NCBI GenBank assembly: GCA_052389755.1
Contig: JBQTHP010000224.1
Coordinates: 1-18,455, forward strand
Origin: JBQTHP01 sp052389755
GTDB taxonomy: Bacteria; Pseudomonadota; Gammaproteobacteria; Steroidobacterales; Steroidobacteraceae
DNA: 18,455 bases
Reading direction: 5' to 3'
In this document: positions 1 to 7,265 of the stretch, piece after piece
How the letters are laid out: every line of letters starts with the position of its first letter
Position numbering within the stretch: position 1 is the first letter of the stretch
Program-made: the position numbers and the translations under genes
Notes under the pieces: generated by a model
What the model was told of the DNA's origin: nothing
What the model saw: only the letters and a program-made list of their open reading frames with translations
Database searches by the model: none

Positions 1-1693
1 TGCCGAGCACGAAGAGCGGAGTCTGGGGGTCGTGACGGACGTGCTTGCGCACGAGGTACGCGCGACGCACGCCGCCGATGCGCGCGAGCTCATCGCGCAC
101 GGCCGCGACGTCGCCCGGGTCGAGCCCATGAGGCAGGAATGTGTCGTTGAGATGCGCCGTGCTGCGCTCGCGGCGCGCGATCTCTGCCTGCTCCTCGAGC
201 TCCCAGTAGCGCAGCTGATACGGTTTCGCCTCCGTGTCGTTGCCCCGCTTTCGGTGGAAGCGGGCGACGAGCTCGCACGCCGGCTGCTCGAGGTTCGCAT
301 CGAGCTGGATCGCGGCGCTGAGGTCGTCGATGCCGCGCGCATCGTCGCGGGCGAGCAGCAATTGGCCGCGGTGAAACAGCGCGCCGACGTGTCGGGAATC
401 GCGTGCGATGAGGCGCGTGTAGATCTCGAGCGCGGCCTGCGAGGTGCCGAACTCTTCCGTATAACGCGCCTTGCTCCAGAGGTCCTCATCCGTCAGCGAT
501 CCGATCATCGCCTTGCGTTCGAGCTCGGCCAGCCGAGTGCGCGCGTTGGCGACGTACTGATGCCGCTCGTTCCACCAGTCCTTGATGCCCGTGCGCCATT
601 TTTCGTCCATCTCGCGCTGCACGGCGAGGGCGCCCTCACCGAGCAGGGAGTCGGCGGCGTTGCGCGTGATCGGCTGCGGCAGATATGGGTCGACGCCGAT
701 CGCCTTGAGGCGATCGACGAGGCACGGATGGGTGTCCTCGTATCCGGTGCGCTGCTGCAGCGACTTGCCGAGCCACTGCTGCACCGCGCTGGCCGGTCCG
801 CCCTGTTTCAGCGCGCGGCCGAGCATCGCGAACGGAGACATCGTCGGAAGCGGGTCGGTCTCGGCGCGCTTGAAGATCGCGGGCCAGAACTTCTCGCCGA
901 GAAAATCGTCCTGCACGTTGACGCGCAGCAACGCGGAGGCAGCCGCTGTCGCGCCGACCGCCTCGACCGACACTCGGTCGGCCTCGTACTCCTGCTGCCG
1001 CGCCTGCACGAACGAGTAGGCGCTGAAGAGCGGCGCGTACCAGTCGAAGAAATGCGTGAACAGCCTCGAACCCCAGTGACGGTTTTCCTGCAGCGCCGCG
1101 AGCAGTCGCGTCCAGCCCGCGCGGAGACGATAGATCCAGGCGCCGAAGCGGCCGTGGGAGCCGGAGAGATGGCCGAACTCGTGCGCGATCACGGCCTTGA
1201 ACTCCTCGGGCGACAGCGCGTGCATGAGCGGCAGCCCGAGAATCAGATAGTTGCGTGCGCCGCCGAGCAATCCGAACCGCGGGTGCTGCACGACGGCAGC
1301 GTTGAAATCGTTCGTCAGCAGCACGGCGTCGAGTGCCGGTGCCTTCGCGCGGGCGCGCAGATCATCGACCGCGGCGAACAGCTCCGGAAACTGAGCCCGT
1401 GTGAGCGGCCGGCCTTCGGGCTTCTCGAAGCGAACCCACAGCGCGCGCACGGCGAGGTAGGCGAGGCCGAGAAATGCCCAGCCGACCTGCTTCACCAGCA
1501 GGAGGGCTGCGGTGCTGATCGTGGCGAGCCATACGATCACCGCGGCGCCGAGAACGAGGAGCAGGATGATGGTGATTATGTACCCGTAGCCGAGCAGCGC
1601 CAGCGCGCCGAGCTTGCGCCGATATCCGTCGGGATCGACGGCGGCTTCCCCCTCAAGTCGCTTGACCAGCGACTCGAATTCATCCTGCGTCAT
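1..1693 (-). CDS. M48 family membrane metallopeptidase with TPR-like tail (3' end outside window)
   Basis: Reading the minus strand from an ATG at 1693 gives 564 codons without a stop, running off the window edge. An acidic N-terminus is followed by two hydrophobic segments at about residues 28-57 and 60-87. The zinc-binding motif HEFGH lies at residues 171-175, and EYEAD at 235-239 fits the M48 downstream ExxxD ligand motif. M48 peptidases are zinc-dependent proteases of the HtpX/Ste24 type, usually membrane-anchored with the active site facing the cytoplasm; a role in membrane-protein quality control is inferred from the family. The region from about residue 410 (helical, with alternating Ala/Leu/Tyr positions) looks like TPR repeats, which suggests partner binding. 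An in-frame TGA lies about 20 codons upstream with no other ATG, GTG or TTG between, which fixes the start. The long open frame on the opposite strand is a GC-driven shadow. The substrate cannot be told. Confidence 0.9.
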   Translation of the reverse strand, partial: MTQDEFESLVKRLEGEAAVDPDGYRRKLGALALLGYGYIITIILLLVLGAAVIVWLATISTAALLLVKQVGWAFLGLAYLAVRALWVRFEKPEGRPLTRAQFPELFAAVDDLRARAKAPALDAVLLTNDFNAAVVQHPRFGLLGGARNYLILGLPLMHALSPEEFKAVIAHEFGHLSGSHGRFGAWIYRLRAGWTRLLAALQENRHWGSRLFTHFFDWYAPLFSAYSFVQARQQEYEADRVSVEAVGATAAASALLRVNVQDDFLGEKFWPAIFKRAETDPLPTMSPFAMLGRALKQGGPASAVQQWLGKSLQQRTGYEDTHPCLVDRLKAIGVDPYLPQPITRNAADSLLGEGALAVQREMDEKWRTGIKDWWNERHQYVANARTRLAELERKAMIGSLTDEDLWSKARYTEEFGTSQAALEIYTRLIARDSRHVGALFHRGQLLLARDDARGIDDLSAAIQLDANLEQPACELVARFHRKRGNDTEAKPYQLRYWELEEQAEIARRERSTAHLNDTFLPHGLDPGDVAAVRDELARIGGVRRAYLVRKHVRHDPQTPLFVLG

Positions 1694-1737
1694 GCGGCGA
1701 GCGTCCGTAGCGAGCGGTTCAAGCGCGACCTCGACCG

Positions 1738-1746
1738 ATCATATCA
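1738..1746 (-). promoter_or_regulatory. Extended -10 promoter element for the M48 gene
   Basis: On the minus strand the string TGATATGAT is an extended -10 (TGn followed by TATGAT, five of six matches to TATAAT). It lies about 45 nt upstream of the M48 start codon, which allows a leader of roughly 38 nt. No convincing -35 is visible at 16-18 bp, as is common for extended -10 promoters. If real, the peptidase has its own promoter and does not depend on the ParB-like gene upstream. This is a motif match only. Confidence 0.35.
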
Positions 1747-1804
1747 ACGCCGGTCGGCGGCTACGGTGTCGTCGTCGCGAAATTTGAAACAGGGCACATC
1801 GTCA

Positions 1805-1821
1805 CCGGCGTCGGTCGCCGG
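1805..1821 (-). terminator. GC-rich hairpin just after the ParB-like gene
   Basis: CCGGCG and CGCCGG form a perfect 6-bp stem around a 5-nt loop, starting about 9 nt past the stop codon of the ParB-domain gene on the minus strand. No U-tract follows, so it is not a textbook intrinsic terminator. It could slow or stop read-through into the M48 gene, or be a chance product of GC-rich sequence. Confidence 0.25.
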
Positions 1822-1830
1822 GTTGCGACA

Positions 1831-2859
1831 TCACCCTTCGCTCTGACCCTCTGCACCCGCGGCCATCCACGCGAGATCGGCGCTCGAGACCGACGTGACG
1901 CTGAACTTGCGCGCCGCGGCCGCCATGCGCGTCAACGCCTCGGCGAAGGGCATGGCCGGCTTCGCGTCGCCCTTCTTCGTGCGATGGACTCGAACCGGAT
2001 TCAGGCGCGCGACGACGTAGCTGCGCAGGTACGGAGATTTGAAGCCGCGCTTCTGCAGCGCGCCGACGATGCGTTTCACCTGGGCGTCGATCTGTTCGAG
2101 CCTTGACGCGAAGTCCGTGCGCTCGCGCAGCGTGCGCGCGAGCGGCCGGCTCGCGAAGCGGTCGACTTTCTTCAGGAATGCGCTGTAGGCACCGCCGCCG
2201 AACCGCGCGTTGCTCTCGTAGATCATGCCCAGCGTCAGGAACTCGGGTGCTTCGAACTGCGCGGCGAACGCCGTCTCGTGCATGTCTCCGGAGGTCTTCG
2301 CGAGGCTGCGAGCCATGCGGATCGCCTCGAGGCTCTTGTCGTGGAGGTTGTGCGCCTTTTCGGTATTCAACGCGAGGATGCGATACGCGAGCGAATCGTC
2401 GCGCGCGACGAGCGCGGTGATCTGTCGCATGCCGAGCACTTTCGCCGCCGCGAGCCGATGGCGCCCGTTCGGCGTCCAGAGGCGATCGTCGAGCCCGCGT
2501 ACCACGATGAGCGGATCGAGAAACGCGTCGGTCTCGCCGATCTTCTCGGCGAGGCGTTGCGTGTGGGCCGGCGACAGATCGCGCTGGAAGGGCGTGGGCA
2601 GCACCGCATCGAGCGGCAGCGAGGCGAGCAGCAGGGGCCGGCCGCCGAGCGGGTCGCGGTACGCCCCGATCGGTGCGCCGCTGGCCGCGGTCACGATCGC
2701 AACGAGATCGGCGACGTCCGGCGAATCGATCGCGAGGGCGACTTCACTCGCCGCGAGTCCGCGACTCTTCTTGCCCGGTGCGAGCCTGCCGCGCGCGCCC
2801 TTCTTCTTCGCGCGCTTTTTTCCTGTCTCAACTTTCGGCGGTGATCTTCGGGTAGCCAT
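1831..2859 (-). CDS. Solitary ParB N-terminal-domain protein
   Basis: A 342-residue protein. Residues 1-36 are very rich in Lys and Arg, which suggests a disordered nucleic-acid-binding tail. Residues about 78-155 carry a ParB/Srx-type fold: an 'LPLDAVLPTPFQR' entry strand, 'PLIVV', and NGRHRLAA at 131-138, which matches the ParB box where canonical ParB has GERR. In CTP-dependent ParB proteins this box contacts nucleotide. The following helical region (about 160-200) lies where ParB has its linker and HTH, but I cannot identify a clear HTH. There is no parA, no parS-like palindrome and no replication gene nearby, so a role in chromosome segregation is not supported. A transcriptional or nucleoid role is possible. 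The start is the ATG at 2859. The call as a ParB-domain protein is firm; the function is unknown. Confidence 0.85.
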   Translation of the reverse strand: MATRRSPPKVETGKKRAKKKGARGRLAPGKKSRGLAASEVALAIDSPDVADLVAIVTAASGAPIGAYRDPLGGRPLLLASLPLDAVLPTPFQRDLSPAHTQRLAEKIGETDAFLDPLIVVRGLDDRLWTPNGRHRLAAAKVLGMRQITALVARDDSLAYRILALNTEKAHNLHDKSLEAIRMARSLAKTSGDMHETAFAAQFEAPEFLTLGMIYESNARFGGGAYSAFLKKVDRFASRPLARTLRERTDFASRLEQIDAQVKRIVGALQKRGFKSPYLRSYVVARLNPVRVHRTKKGDAKPAMPFAEALTRMAAAARKFSVTSVSSADLAWMAAGAEGQSEG

Positions 2860-2925
2860 GAGCCGGCGTACGTTACGCTGGCCGTCGTCTCGCGGCTACC
2901 GGGAAAGAAGATAGTAGTGAAGATT

Positions 2926-2939
2926 GAAGAGAAGAGAAG
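2926..2939 (+). repeat. Purine-only mirror repeat in the leader of the ParB-like gene
   Basis: Within a purine-rich run (about 2902-2942) the 14-nt string GAAGAGAAGAGAAG reads the same forwards and backwards. Homopurine mirror repeats are known to favour triplex DNA when long. This one is short, so a structural role is only a possibility. It lies about 70 nt upstream of the ParB-like gene, which reads leftward. Confidence 0.4.
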
Positions 2940-2956
2940 ACGGGCCCACGACCGAC

Positions 2957-3106
2957 GCGCGTTGAAGGCCCGGCGCGATCGCTGGTCGTGTGTGTCCCTC
3001 ACGGGACATTCCCTCGCGCGTGCCGGCGCGCTTTAAGCCCGATGCGCGCCAGCGGCCCGCGCTCGGCACCCGATCTGATGCGATCGCGCACGGCCCTTCA
3101 ACGCAC
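2957..3106. repeat. Imperfect 26/27-nt inverted repeat in the gap before the small membrane-protein ORF
   Basis: The arm at 2957-2982 and the reverse complement of 3080-3106 align over 27 positions with two mismatches and one single-base gap. The core is GCGTTGAAGG on one side and GCGCGATCGC on the other. The 97-bp spacer contains a perfect hairpin at 2993-3008 (TGTCCC/GGGACA, 4-nt loop). Another hairpin follows at 3117-3132 (CGAGCG/CGCTCG, 4-nt loop). The 2860-3180 stretch otherwise holds no recognisable gene: just the purine tract, this structure and a CGTCT-rich repeat. It could be a decayed miniature element or a structured RNA. Confidence 0.55.
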
Positions 3107-3463
3107 GCCGCTCGCACGAGCGTTCACGCTCGACTCAACGCTCTTACTCTTCGCCGTCTTAGACGTCTGAGCCGTCTGAGCTACACCGGGACCGGCGTCG
3201 TGCTCAATCACGGCAGCTCGATGGTTTGGGCAGTGGTGTACGAGAAGCTGTTCGGACGGGCGCGAACGGTGCCGGGAATGCTATTGGGCGGAGCGGCCGT
3301 CGCGGTGCTCGCGTACGTAACGGACTATCACCTCGTGCCGAAACGCTTGACGCCGGGGTACGAGAAACGGCTTTCGCGGCGCGCGTTGGCCGGGATTTAC
3401 GGGGCGCTTGCCTTGGGTCTCAGCGCCGGCGCGCTGCTCCGGCGATCCGGGTTCACGCGCTGA
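2990..3463 (+). CDS. Small membrane protein, 5' part probably lost or replaced
   Basis: The open frame is 157 codons, but only the part from about 3180 looks like a real protein. That part has a Tyr-Thr-Gly-Thr-Gly entry, a hydrophobic segment around 'VVLNHGSSMVWAVVYEKLF', a second one 'VPGMLLGGAAVAVLAYV', a conserved-looking 'DYHLVPKRLTPGYEKRLSRR' loop, and a last hydrophobic segment. From memory this resembles a small uncharacterised proteobacterial membrane family of about 150-170 residues. The first 60 residues are Arg/Pro/Ala-rich and lie over the inverted repeat and hairpins, so they are probably not native coding sequence. Between the ATG at 2990 and the conserved part there is no other usual start; later ones are GTG 3200 and ATG 3221. 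It may be a pseudogene or a shortened gene. Its last 67 nt overlap the M23 gene on the other strand. Confidence 0.5.
   Translation: MCPSRDIPSRVPARFKPDARQRPALGTRSDAIAHGPSTHAARTSVHARLNALTLRRLRRLSRLSYTGTGVVLNHGSSMVWAVVYEKLFGRARTVPGMLLGGAAVAVLAYVTDYHLVPKRLTPGYEKRLSRRALAGIYGALALGLSAGALLRRSGFTR
3153..3181 (+). repeat. Short degenerate tandem repeat, CGTCT(T/G)AG units
   Basis: Three near-copies of a CGTCTKAG-like unit follow each other with 9-10 nt periodicity (GCCGTCTTAGA, CGTCTGA, GCCGTCTGAGC). They sit exactly where the small membrane-protein ORF changes from non-conserved to conserved sequence. In frame they encode a repetitive Arg-Leu-Arg/Ser stretch. This may mark slippage or a rearrangement junction. 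Confidence 0.4.
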
Positions 3464-4332
3464 AGCTGCGCAGAGTCATCTGCGACCGCGGGCGCTTCGG
3501 GGTCGGGCGGCAGAAACAGCGCGGGATCGACTAGCGCGCCGTTGAGCGCCACGCCCCAGTGCAGATGCGGTCCCGTGACGCGGCCCGTCGCGCCCGCCTT
3601 GCCGATCGGTTTGCCCGCCTTCACCGAGGCGCCGAGCTCGACGTCGATCGCGCTGAGATGGCAATACATCGTGATGAGTCCACTACCGTGATCGAGGAAC
3701 ACGGTGTTGCCGTTGAAGAAATAGTTTCCGGTGTCGATGACGCGCGCATCGGCGGGCGCAATCACCGGCGTGCCGACGCTCGCGGCGATGTCCATTCCCG
3801 TATGCGGGTTGCGCGGCTGCCGATTGAAGAACCGACGGAGGCCGTACGAGCTCGAACGCTGCCCAGGCACAGGCTGCAGAAACTGCAGCGTGGCGGGCGC
3901 GTCGTCGGAGAACGTGTTGAGGGCGGTGTAGATGCGCGCGCGTTCGCGCTCGACTCGCTTCAGATCCTTGGCGGAAAGATCGACGTGCCGCGCCGGCACC
4001 TTGAGGTACTGAGTTGCATACGACTTCGTTGCAACGTCGAAATCCCGCAGCTCCTTGGCGCTGCCCGCAGGCGTGACCGTGAGCTCCGCGCGTCCGGGCT
4101 CGGTCGAGAGCGGGATTCCGATGACCGCGAGCCAGTCGTGCTCGCCTCGCAGCACCATCGCACGCCGGCCGTTGTAGTGCACGACGGGCGGATGTTCGGC
4201 CGTCGCATCGAGGTGGAAGATCATGATGCCGCCCGGCACCGCGCTCATCGCGGGCAGCGCCGACGGCGGTATGGTCGCCGCGGCGGCGGCGGCCCCGGGG
4301 GCGATCAGCAGCAGAATAAGCGCACGGCGCAC
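3397..4332 (-). CDS. Secreted M23 family peptidoglycan endopeptidase
   Basis: A 311-residue protein. A signal peptide is visible at residues 1-19 (Arg-Arg, then a Leu/Ile core and an Ala run). The middle part (about 30-130) is a beta-rich N-terminal domain. The C-terminal half has the LytM/M23 zinc motifs: HTGMD with H177 and D181, and HLHWG with H256 and H258. M23 enzymes cut peptide cross-links in peptidoglycan, or act as amidase activators when degenerate; all ligands are present here, so it is likely active in the periplasm. The start is GTG at 4332, with GGAG 10 nt upstream inside the end of xseA. The gene lies 4 nt downstream of xseA in the same direction, so the two are probably co-transcribed. 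The catalytic domain ends near residue 278; the remaining tail is rich in Ala/Pro/Arg and overlaps the small membrane-protein gene antisense. Confidence 0.92.
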   Translation of the reverse strand: MRRALILLLIAPGAAAAAATIPPSALPAMSAVPGGIMIFHLDATAEHPPVVHYNGRRAMVLRGEHDWLAVIGIPLSTEPGRAELTVTPAGSAKELRDFDVATKSYATQYLKVPARHVDLSAKDLKRVERERARIYTALNTFSDDAPATLQFLQPVPGQRSSSYGLRRFFNRQPRNPHTGMDIAASVGTPVIAPADARVIDTGNYFFNGNTVFLDHGSGLITMYCHLSAIDVELGASVKAGKPIGKAGATGRVTGPHLHWGVALNGALVDPALFLPPDPEAPAVADDSAQLQRVNPDRRSSAPALRPKASAP

Positions 4333-4336
4333 GCGT

Positions 4337-5713
4337 TCAGCTCTCCATGTCGATGACGCGCGCGCGGATTCGTCCGTCGGAGAAGTGCGCGTCGATGTGC
4401 TCGCCCGTCCTCACCTGAGCGGCCTGGGTCACGAGCGTTCCGTCCGCGGCGTGCGTGACGGCCGCGAAACCGCGGGCAAGCGTCGCGAGAGGGCTCACCG
4501 CGTGCAGCGCACGCTGCGCGAGCCCGAGTCTGTGCCCCGCGGCACCGAGCCGCTCGCGCACGGCGTGCTGCAAGCGGCCCGTCAGCAGCGCGTGGCGCGA
4601 GCAATGGTCGCGAACGCGCGCTTCCGGCGACATGCGCGCGAGCGCCGCGATCGCTTCGCTCGCGCGGCGACCGTCATCATGCAGCGTCGAGCGCACGGCG
4701 CCGATCAGACGTTGTGAGAGATCGTCGAGTCGTTGCTGCTTCTGCGCGAGGCGGGCGCGCGGATCCGAGACATTCAGGCGCAGCGCCGCGGCCGCGCACC
4801 GGGCCGTGAAGGCGCGCAGCTCGCGCACGATCGCGACGGAAAGGCGATTCGCCGTGCGCGAGACCGTCGCGAGGCACGCCGCGGAGTCGGGTACGACGAG
4901 CTCAGCTGCCCCGGACGGCGTCGGTGCGCGCAGGTCGGCTGCGAAGTCCGCAATGGTGAAATCGATCTCATGGCCGATGCCGCTCACGACCGGAACGCTG
5001 CACGCGACGATTGCGCGCGCGACCCGCTCATCGTTGAATGCCCAGAGATCCTCGATCGACCCGCCGCCCCGGGCAAGAATGAGCACGTCGCACTCGCGCC
5101 GCGCGGAAGCGAGCGCGAGCGCGGCGACCACTCCCGGCGCGGCCGCAGCCCCTTGCACGGGCGCCGGATAGACGAGCACGGTGGCCGGCGGAAAGCGCCG
5201 CGCGAGGACGTGCAGAATGTCGCGGATCGCGGCGCCGGTCGGCGAGGTGACCACGCCGATCCGCTGTGGCACCCGCGGTAGCTTGCGCTTGCGCTCGGCC
5301 GCGAACAGCCCTTCGGCGGCGAGTTTCTCCTTCAATCGGTCGAACTCGCGCTTCAACGCGCCGAGGCCCGCCTCCTCGAGCCGCTCGACGCTCAGCTGAT
5401 ACTCGCCCTTCGCCTCGTAGAGGGTCACGCGGACGCGCGCGACGACCGCCTGCCCGACGCGGGGCGTGAAGCTCAGGCCGAGGTGGTTCGTGCGCCACAT
5501 TACGCACCGCACCTGCGCGTTGCGGTCCTTGAGCGTGAAATACCAGTGCCCGGAGGCGGGCTGGGAGAAATTCGATACTTCTCCTTCGACCCACAGCGCC
5601 ACCATGCCGCGCTCGAGAAGCTGCCGCACCTCGCGGTTGAGGCGCGACACCGAGTAAACGGTGCGCTCGGGCTGCTCCTGAAAGGGTAGGGGCAGGGACA
5701 TGCGGGTCAACAT
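4337..5713 (-). CDS. xseA: Exodeoxyribonuclease VII large subunit
   Basis: XseA pairs with several copies of the small subunit XseB to degrade single-stranded DNA into oligonucleotides; it acts in the cytoplasm in DNA repair. The sequence follows the family throughout. The N-terminal OB fold has 'SVSRLNREVRQLLE' and 'VEGEVSNFSQPASGHWYFTLKD'. The catalytic region has 'GVVTSPTGAAIRDILHVL', 'ARGGGSIEDLWAFNDE', 'GIGHEIDFTIADFAADLRAPTPS', and later 'SPLATLARGFA'. After that comes the coiled-coil, Arg/Leu/Ala-rich C-terminal part. I chose the ATG at 5713 (458 residues, close to E. coli's 456). The ATG at 5701 is an alternative. The frame stays open to 5824, but those extra codons would overlap guaB and have no family match. 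xseB is not in the window. Transcription runs divergently from guaB. Confidence 0.95.
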   Translation of the reverse strand: MLTRMSLPLPFQEQPERTVYSVSRLNREVRQLLERGMVALWVEGEVSNFSQPASGHWYFTLKDRNAQVRCVMWRTNHLGLSFTPRVGQAVVARVRVTLYEAKGEYQLSVERLEEAGLGALKREFDRLKEKLAAEGLFAAERKRKLPRVPQRIGVVTSPTGAAIRDILHVLARRFPPATVLVYPAPVQGAAAAPGVVAALALASARRECDVLILARGGGSIEDLWAFNDERVARAIVACSVPVVSGIGHEIDFTIADFAADLRAPTPSGAAELVVPDSAACLATVSRTANRLSVAIVRELRAFTARCAAAALRLNVSDPRARLAQKQQRLDDLSQRLIGAVRSTLHDDGRRASEAIAALARMSPEARVRDHCSRHALLTGRLQHAVRERLGAAGHRLGLAQRALHAVSPLATLARGFAAVTHAADGTLVTQAAQVRTGEHIDAHFSDGRIRARVIDMES

Positions 5714-5728
5714 AGCATGAGCCCCGTG

Positions 5729-5757
5729 TGGACTCGCCGGAGGGCGATGCGTACAAT
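5729..5757 (+). promoter_or_regulatory. Sigma70-type promoter of the guaBA operon
   Basis: A -35 box TGGACT (four of six matches to TTGACA) and a -10 box TACAAT (five of six) at 5752-5757 are separated by exactly 17 bp. Transcription would start near 5764, giving a leader of about 35 nt before the guaB ATG. The promoter sits in the 85-bp gap between guaB and the divergent xseA. This rests on motif match and position. Confidence 0.5.
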
Positions 5758-5760
5758 CGC
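5744..5760. promoter_or_regulatory. Inverted repeat over the guaBA -10 box, possible operator
   Basis: GCGAT at 5744-5748 and ATCGC at 5756-5760 form a 5-bp dyad with a 7-bp spacer that straddles the -10 hexamer. In E. coli, guaBA is repressed by PurR, but this dyad does not look like the PurR box (ANGCAANCGNTTNCNT). If it binds a repressor, it is a different one. Five-base arms are common by chance in GC-rich DNA. Confidence 0.25.
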
Positions 5761-5798
5761 GCGCTTCATTTTTCGGCCCGAGGGTACGCCCACTCGCC

Positions 5799-7265
5799 AT
5801 GCGAATCCTCGAAGAAGCGCTCACATTCGACGACGTTCTGCTCGTCCCGGCCTACTCGGAAGTCCTGCCGCGCGACGTCGACCTCTCCACCCGGGTGACG
5901 CGCCGGATCCGCGTCAACCTGCCCATGCTCTCGGCCGCCATGGATTCGGTCACCGAGGCGCGTCTTGCGATCACCATGGCGCAGGAAGGCGGCATCGGCA
6001 TCGTTCACAAGAATATGTCCATCGACTCGCAGGCCCGCGAGGTCGGCCGTGTCAAGAAATTCGAAAGCGGCGTGATCAAGGACCCGATTACGGTTCCTCC
6101 CGAGACGACGATCCGGCAGGTGCTCGAGCTCACGCGCTCGCGCGGAATCTCGGGCGTGCCCGTCGTCGTCGGCAAGCAGGTGGTCGGCATCGTCACTCAC
6201 CGCGACCTGCGATTCGAGACGAAGCTCGATGCACCCGTGTCCTCGGTGATGACGCCGAAGGAGCGCCTCATCACGGTACGCGAGAACGCGCCGAAGGATG
6301 AAGTGCTCGGCCTGCTGCACAAGCACCGCATCGAGAAGGTACTGGTGGTGAACGGCAACCACGAGCTCGCCGGCATGATCACGGTCAAGGATTTTCAGAA
6401 GGCCACGGAGTTTCCCCGCGCCTGCAAGGACGAGAGCGGACGCCTGCGCGTGGGCGCGGCCGTCGGTACGACGCCGGACACCCTCGATCGCGTCGCCGCG
6501 TTGCGCGAGGCAGGTGTCGATCTCGTCGTGGTCGACACGGCGCACGGACACTCGCGCGGTGTCATCGAGATGGTCTCGCGGATCAAAGCTCGTTGGGGGG
6601 ACGCCCAGATCATCGCCGGCAACATCGTGACCCCGGATGCAGCGAAGGCGTTGCTGGATGCGGGCGCGGATGCCATCAAGGTCGGCATCGGCGCCGGGTC
6701 CATCTGCACGACGCGCATCATCGCGGGCGTCGGCGTGCCGCAGATCTCGGCGGTCGCGAACGTGGTCAAGGCGCTCGCGAAAGCCGACATGCCCGTGATC
6801 TCCGACGGCGGCATTCGCTTCTCCGGCGATATCGCGAAAGCGATCGCCGCGGGCGCGCACGCCGTCATGATCGGCGGTCTCTTCGCCGGCACCGAGGAGG
6901 CGCCGGGCGAGGTGGAGCTTTATCAGGGCGCTTCGTACAAGACCTACCGGGGCATGGGATCGCTCGGCGCCATGGCCGATCGGCACGGTTCGGCCGACCG
7001 TTACTTCCAGGACACGAATACCGAGCTCGAAAAGCTCGTGCCAGAGGGTGTGGAAGGCCGCGTGCCGTACAAGGGCAGCGTCGTCACGATCCTGCACCAG
7101 CTCGCCGGCGGACTGCGCGCGTCGATGGGCTATACGGGCAGCCACAACATCGAGGACATGCGCACGCGGCCGTCGTTCGTGCGCATCACGAGCGCCGGCG
7201 TGCGTGAGAGCCACGTGCACGACGTGAGCATCACCAAAGAGGCGCCGAACTACCGCGTTTCGTGA
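5799..7265 (+). CDS. guaB: Inosine-5'-monophosphate dehydrogenase
   Basis: GuaB oxidises IMP to XMP with NAD+, the committed step to GMP. The protein has 488 residues, as in E. coli. The start 'MRILEEALTFDDVLLVPAYSEVLP' matches the family N-terminus. Two CBS domains occupy about residues 92-205 (for example 'VPPETTIRQVLELTRSRGISGVPVV') and are expected to sense purine nucleotides. The barrel resumes with 'GVDLVVVDTAHGHS'. The active-site loop GIGAGSICTTR carries the catalytic cysteine C303, which forms the covalent adduct with IMP. 'SDGGIRFSGDI', 'RGMGSLGAM' and the 'GRVPYKGSV' flap with the Arg-Tyr catalytic pair are all present. The stop codon overlaps the guaA start by one base, so the two genes are translationally coupled. 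The promoter is proposed at 5729-5757. Confidence 0.98.
   Translation: MRILEEALTFDDVLLVPAYSEVLPRDVDLSTRVTRRIRVNLPMLSAAMDSVTEARLAITMAQEGGIGIVHKNMSIDSQAREVGRVKKFESGVIKDPITVPPETTIRQVLELTRSRGISGVPVVVGKQVVGIVTHRDLRFETKLDAPVSSVMTPKERLITVRENAPKDEVLGLLHKHRIEKVLVVNGNHELAGMITVKDFQKATEFPRACKDESGRLRVGAAVGTTPDTLDRVAALREAGVDLVVVDTAHGHSRGVIEMVSRIKARWGDAQIIAGNIVTPDAAKALLDAGADAIKVGIGAGSICTTRIIAGVGVPQISAVANVVKALAKADMPVISDGGIRFSGDIAKAIAAGAHAVMIGGLFAGTEEAPGEVELYQGASYKTYRGMGSLGAMADRHGSADRYFQDTNTELEKLVPEGVEGRVPYKGSVVTILHQLAGGLRASMGYTGSHNIEDMRTRPSFVRITSAGVRESHVHDVSITKEAPNYRVS

Noticed and set aside
32..1846. 604-codon open frame on the plus strand
   Set aside because: It is antisense to the M48 gene, which has HEFGH, EYEAD and membrane segments. 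The plus-strand product is Arg/Glu/Ala-rich with no recognisable motif, as expected from GC-rich shadow frames.
4337..5824. Longer form of XseA starting at 5824
   Set aside because: The extra 37 residues do not resemble XseA and would overlap the guaB coding start and cover its promoter.
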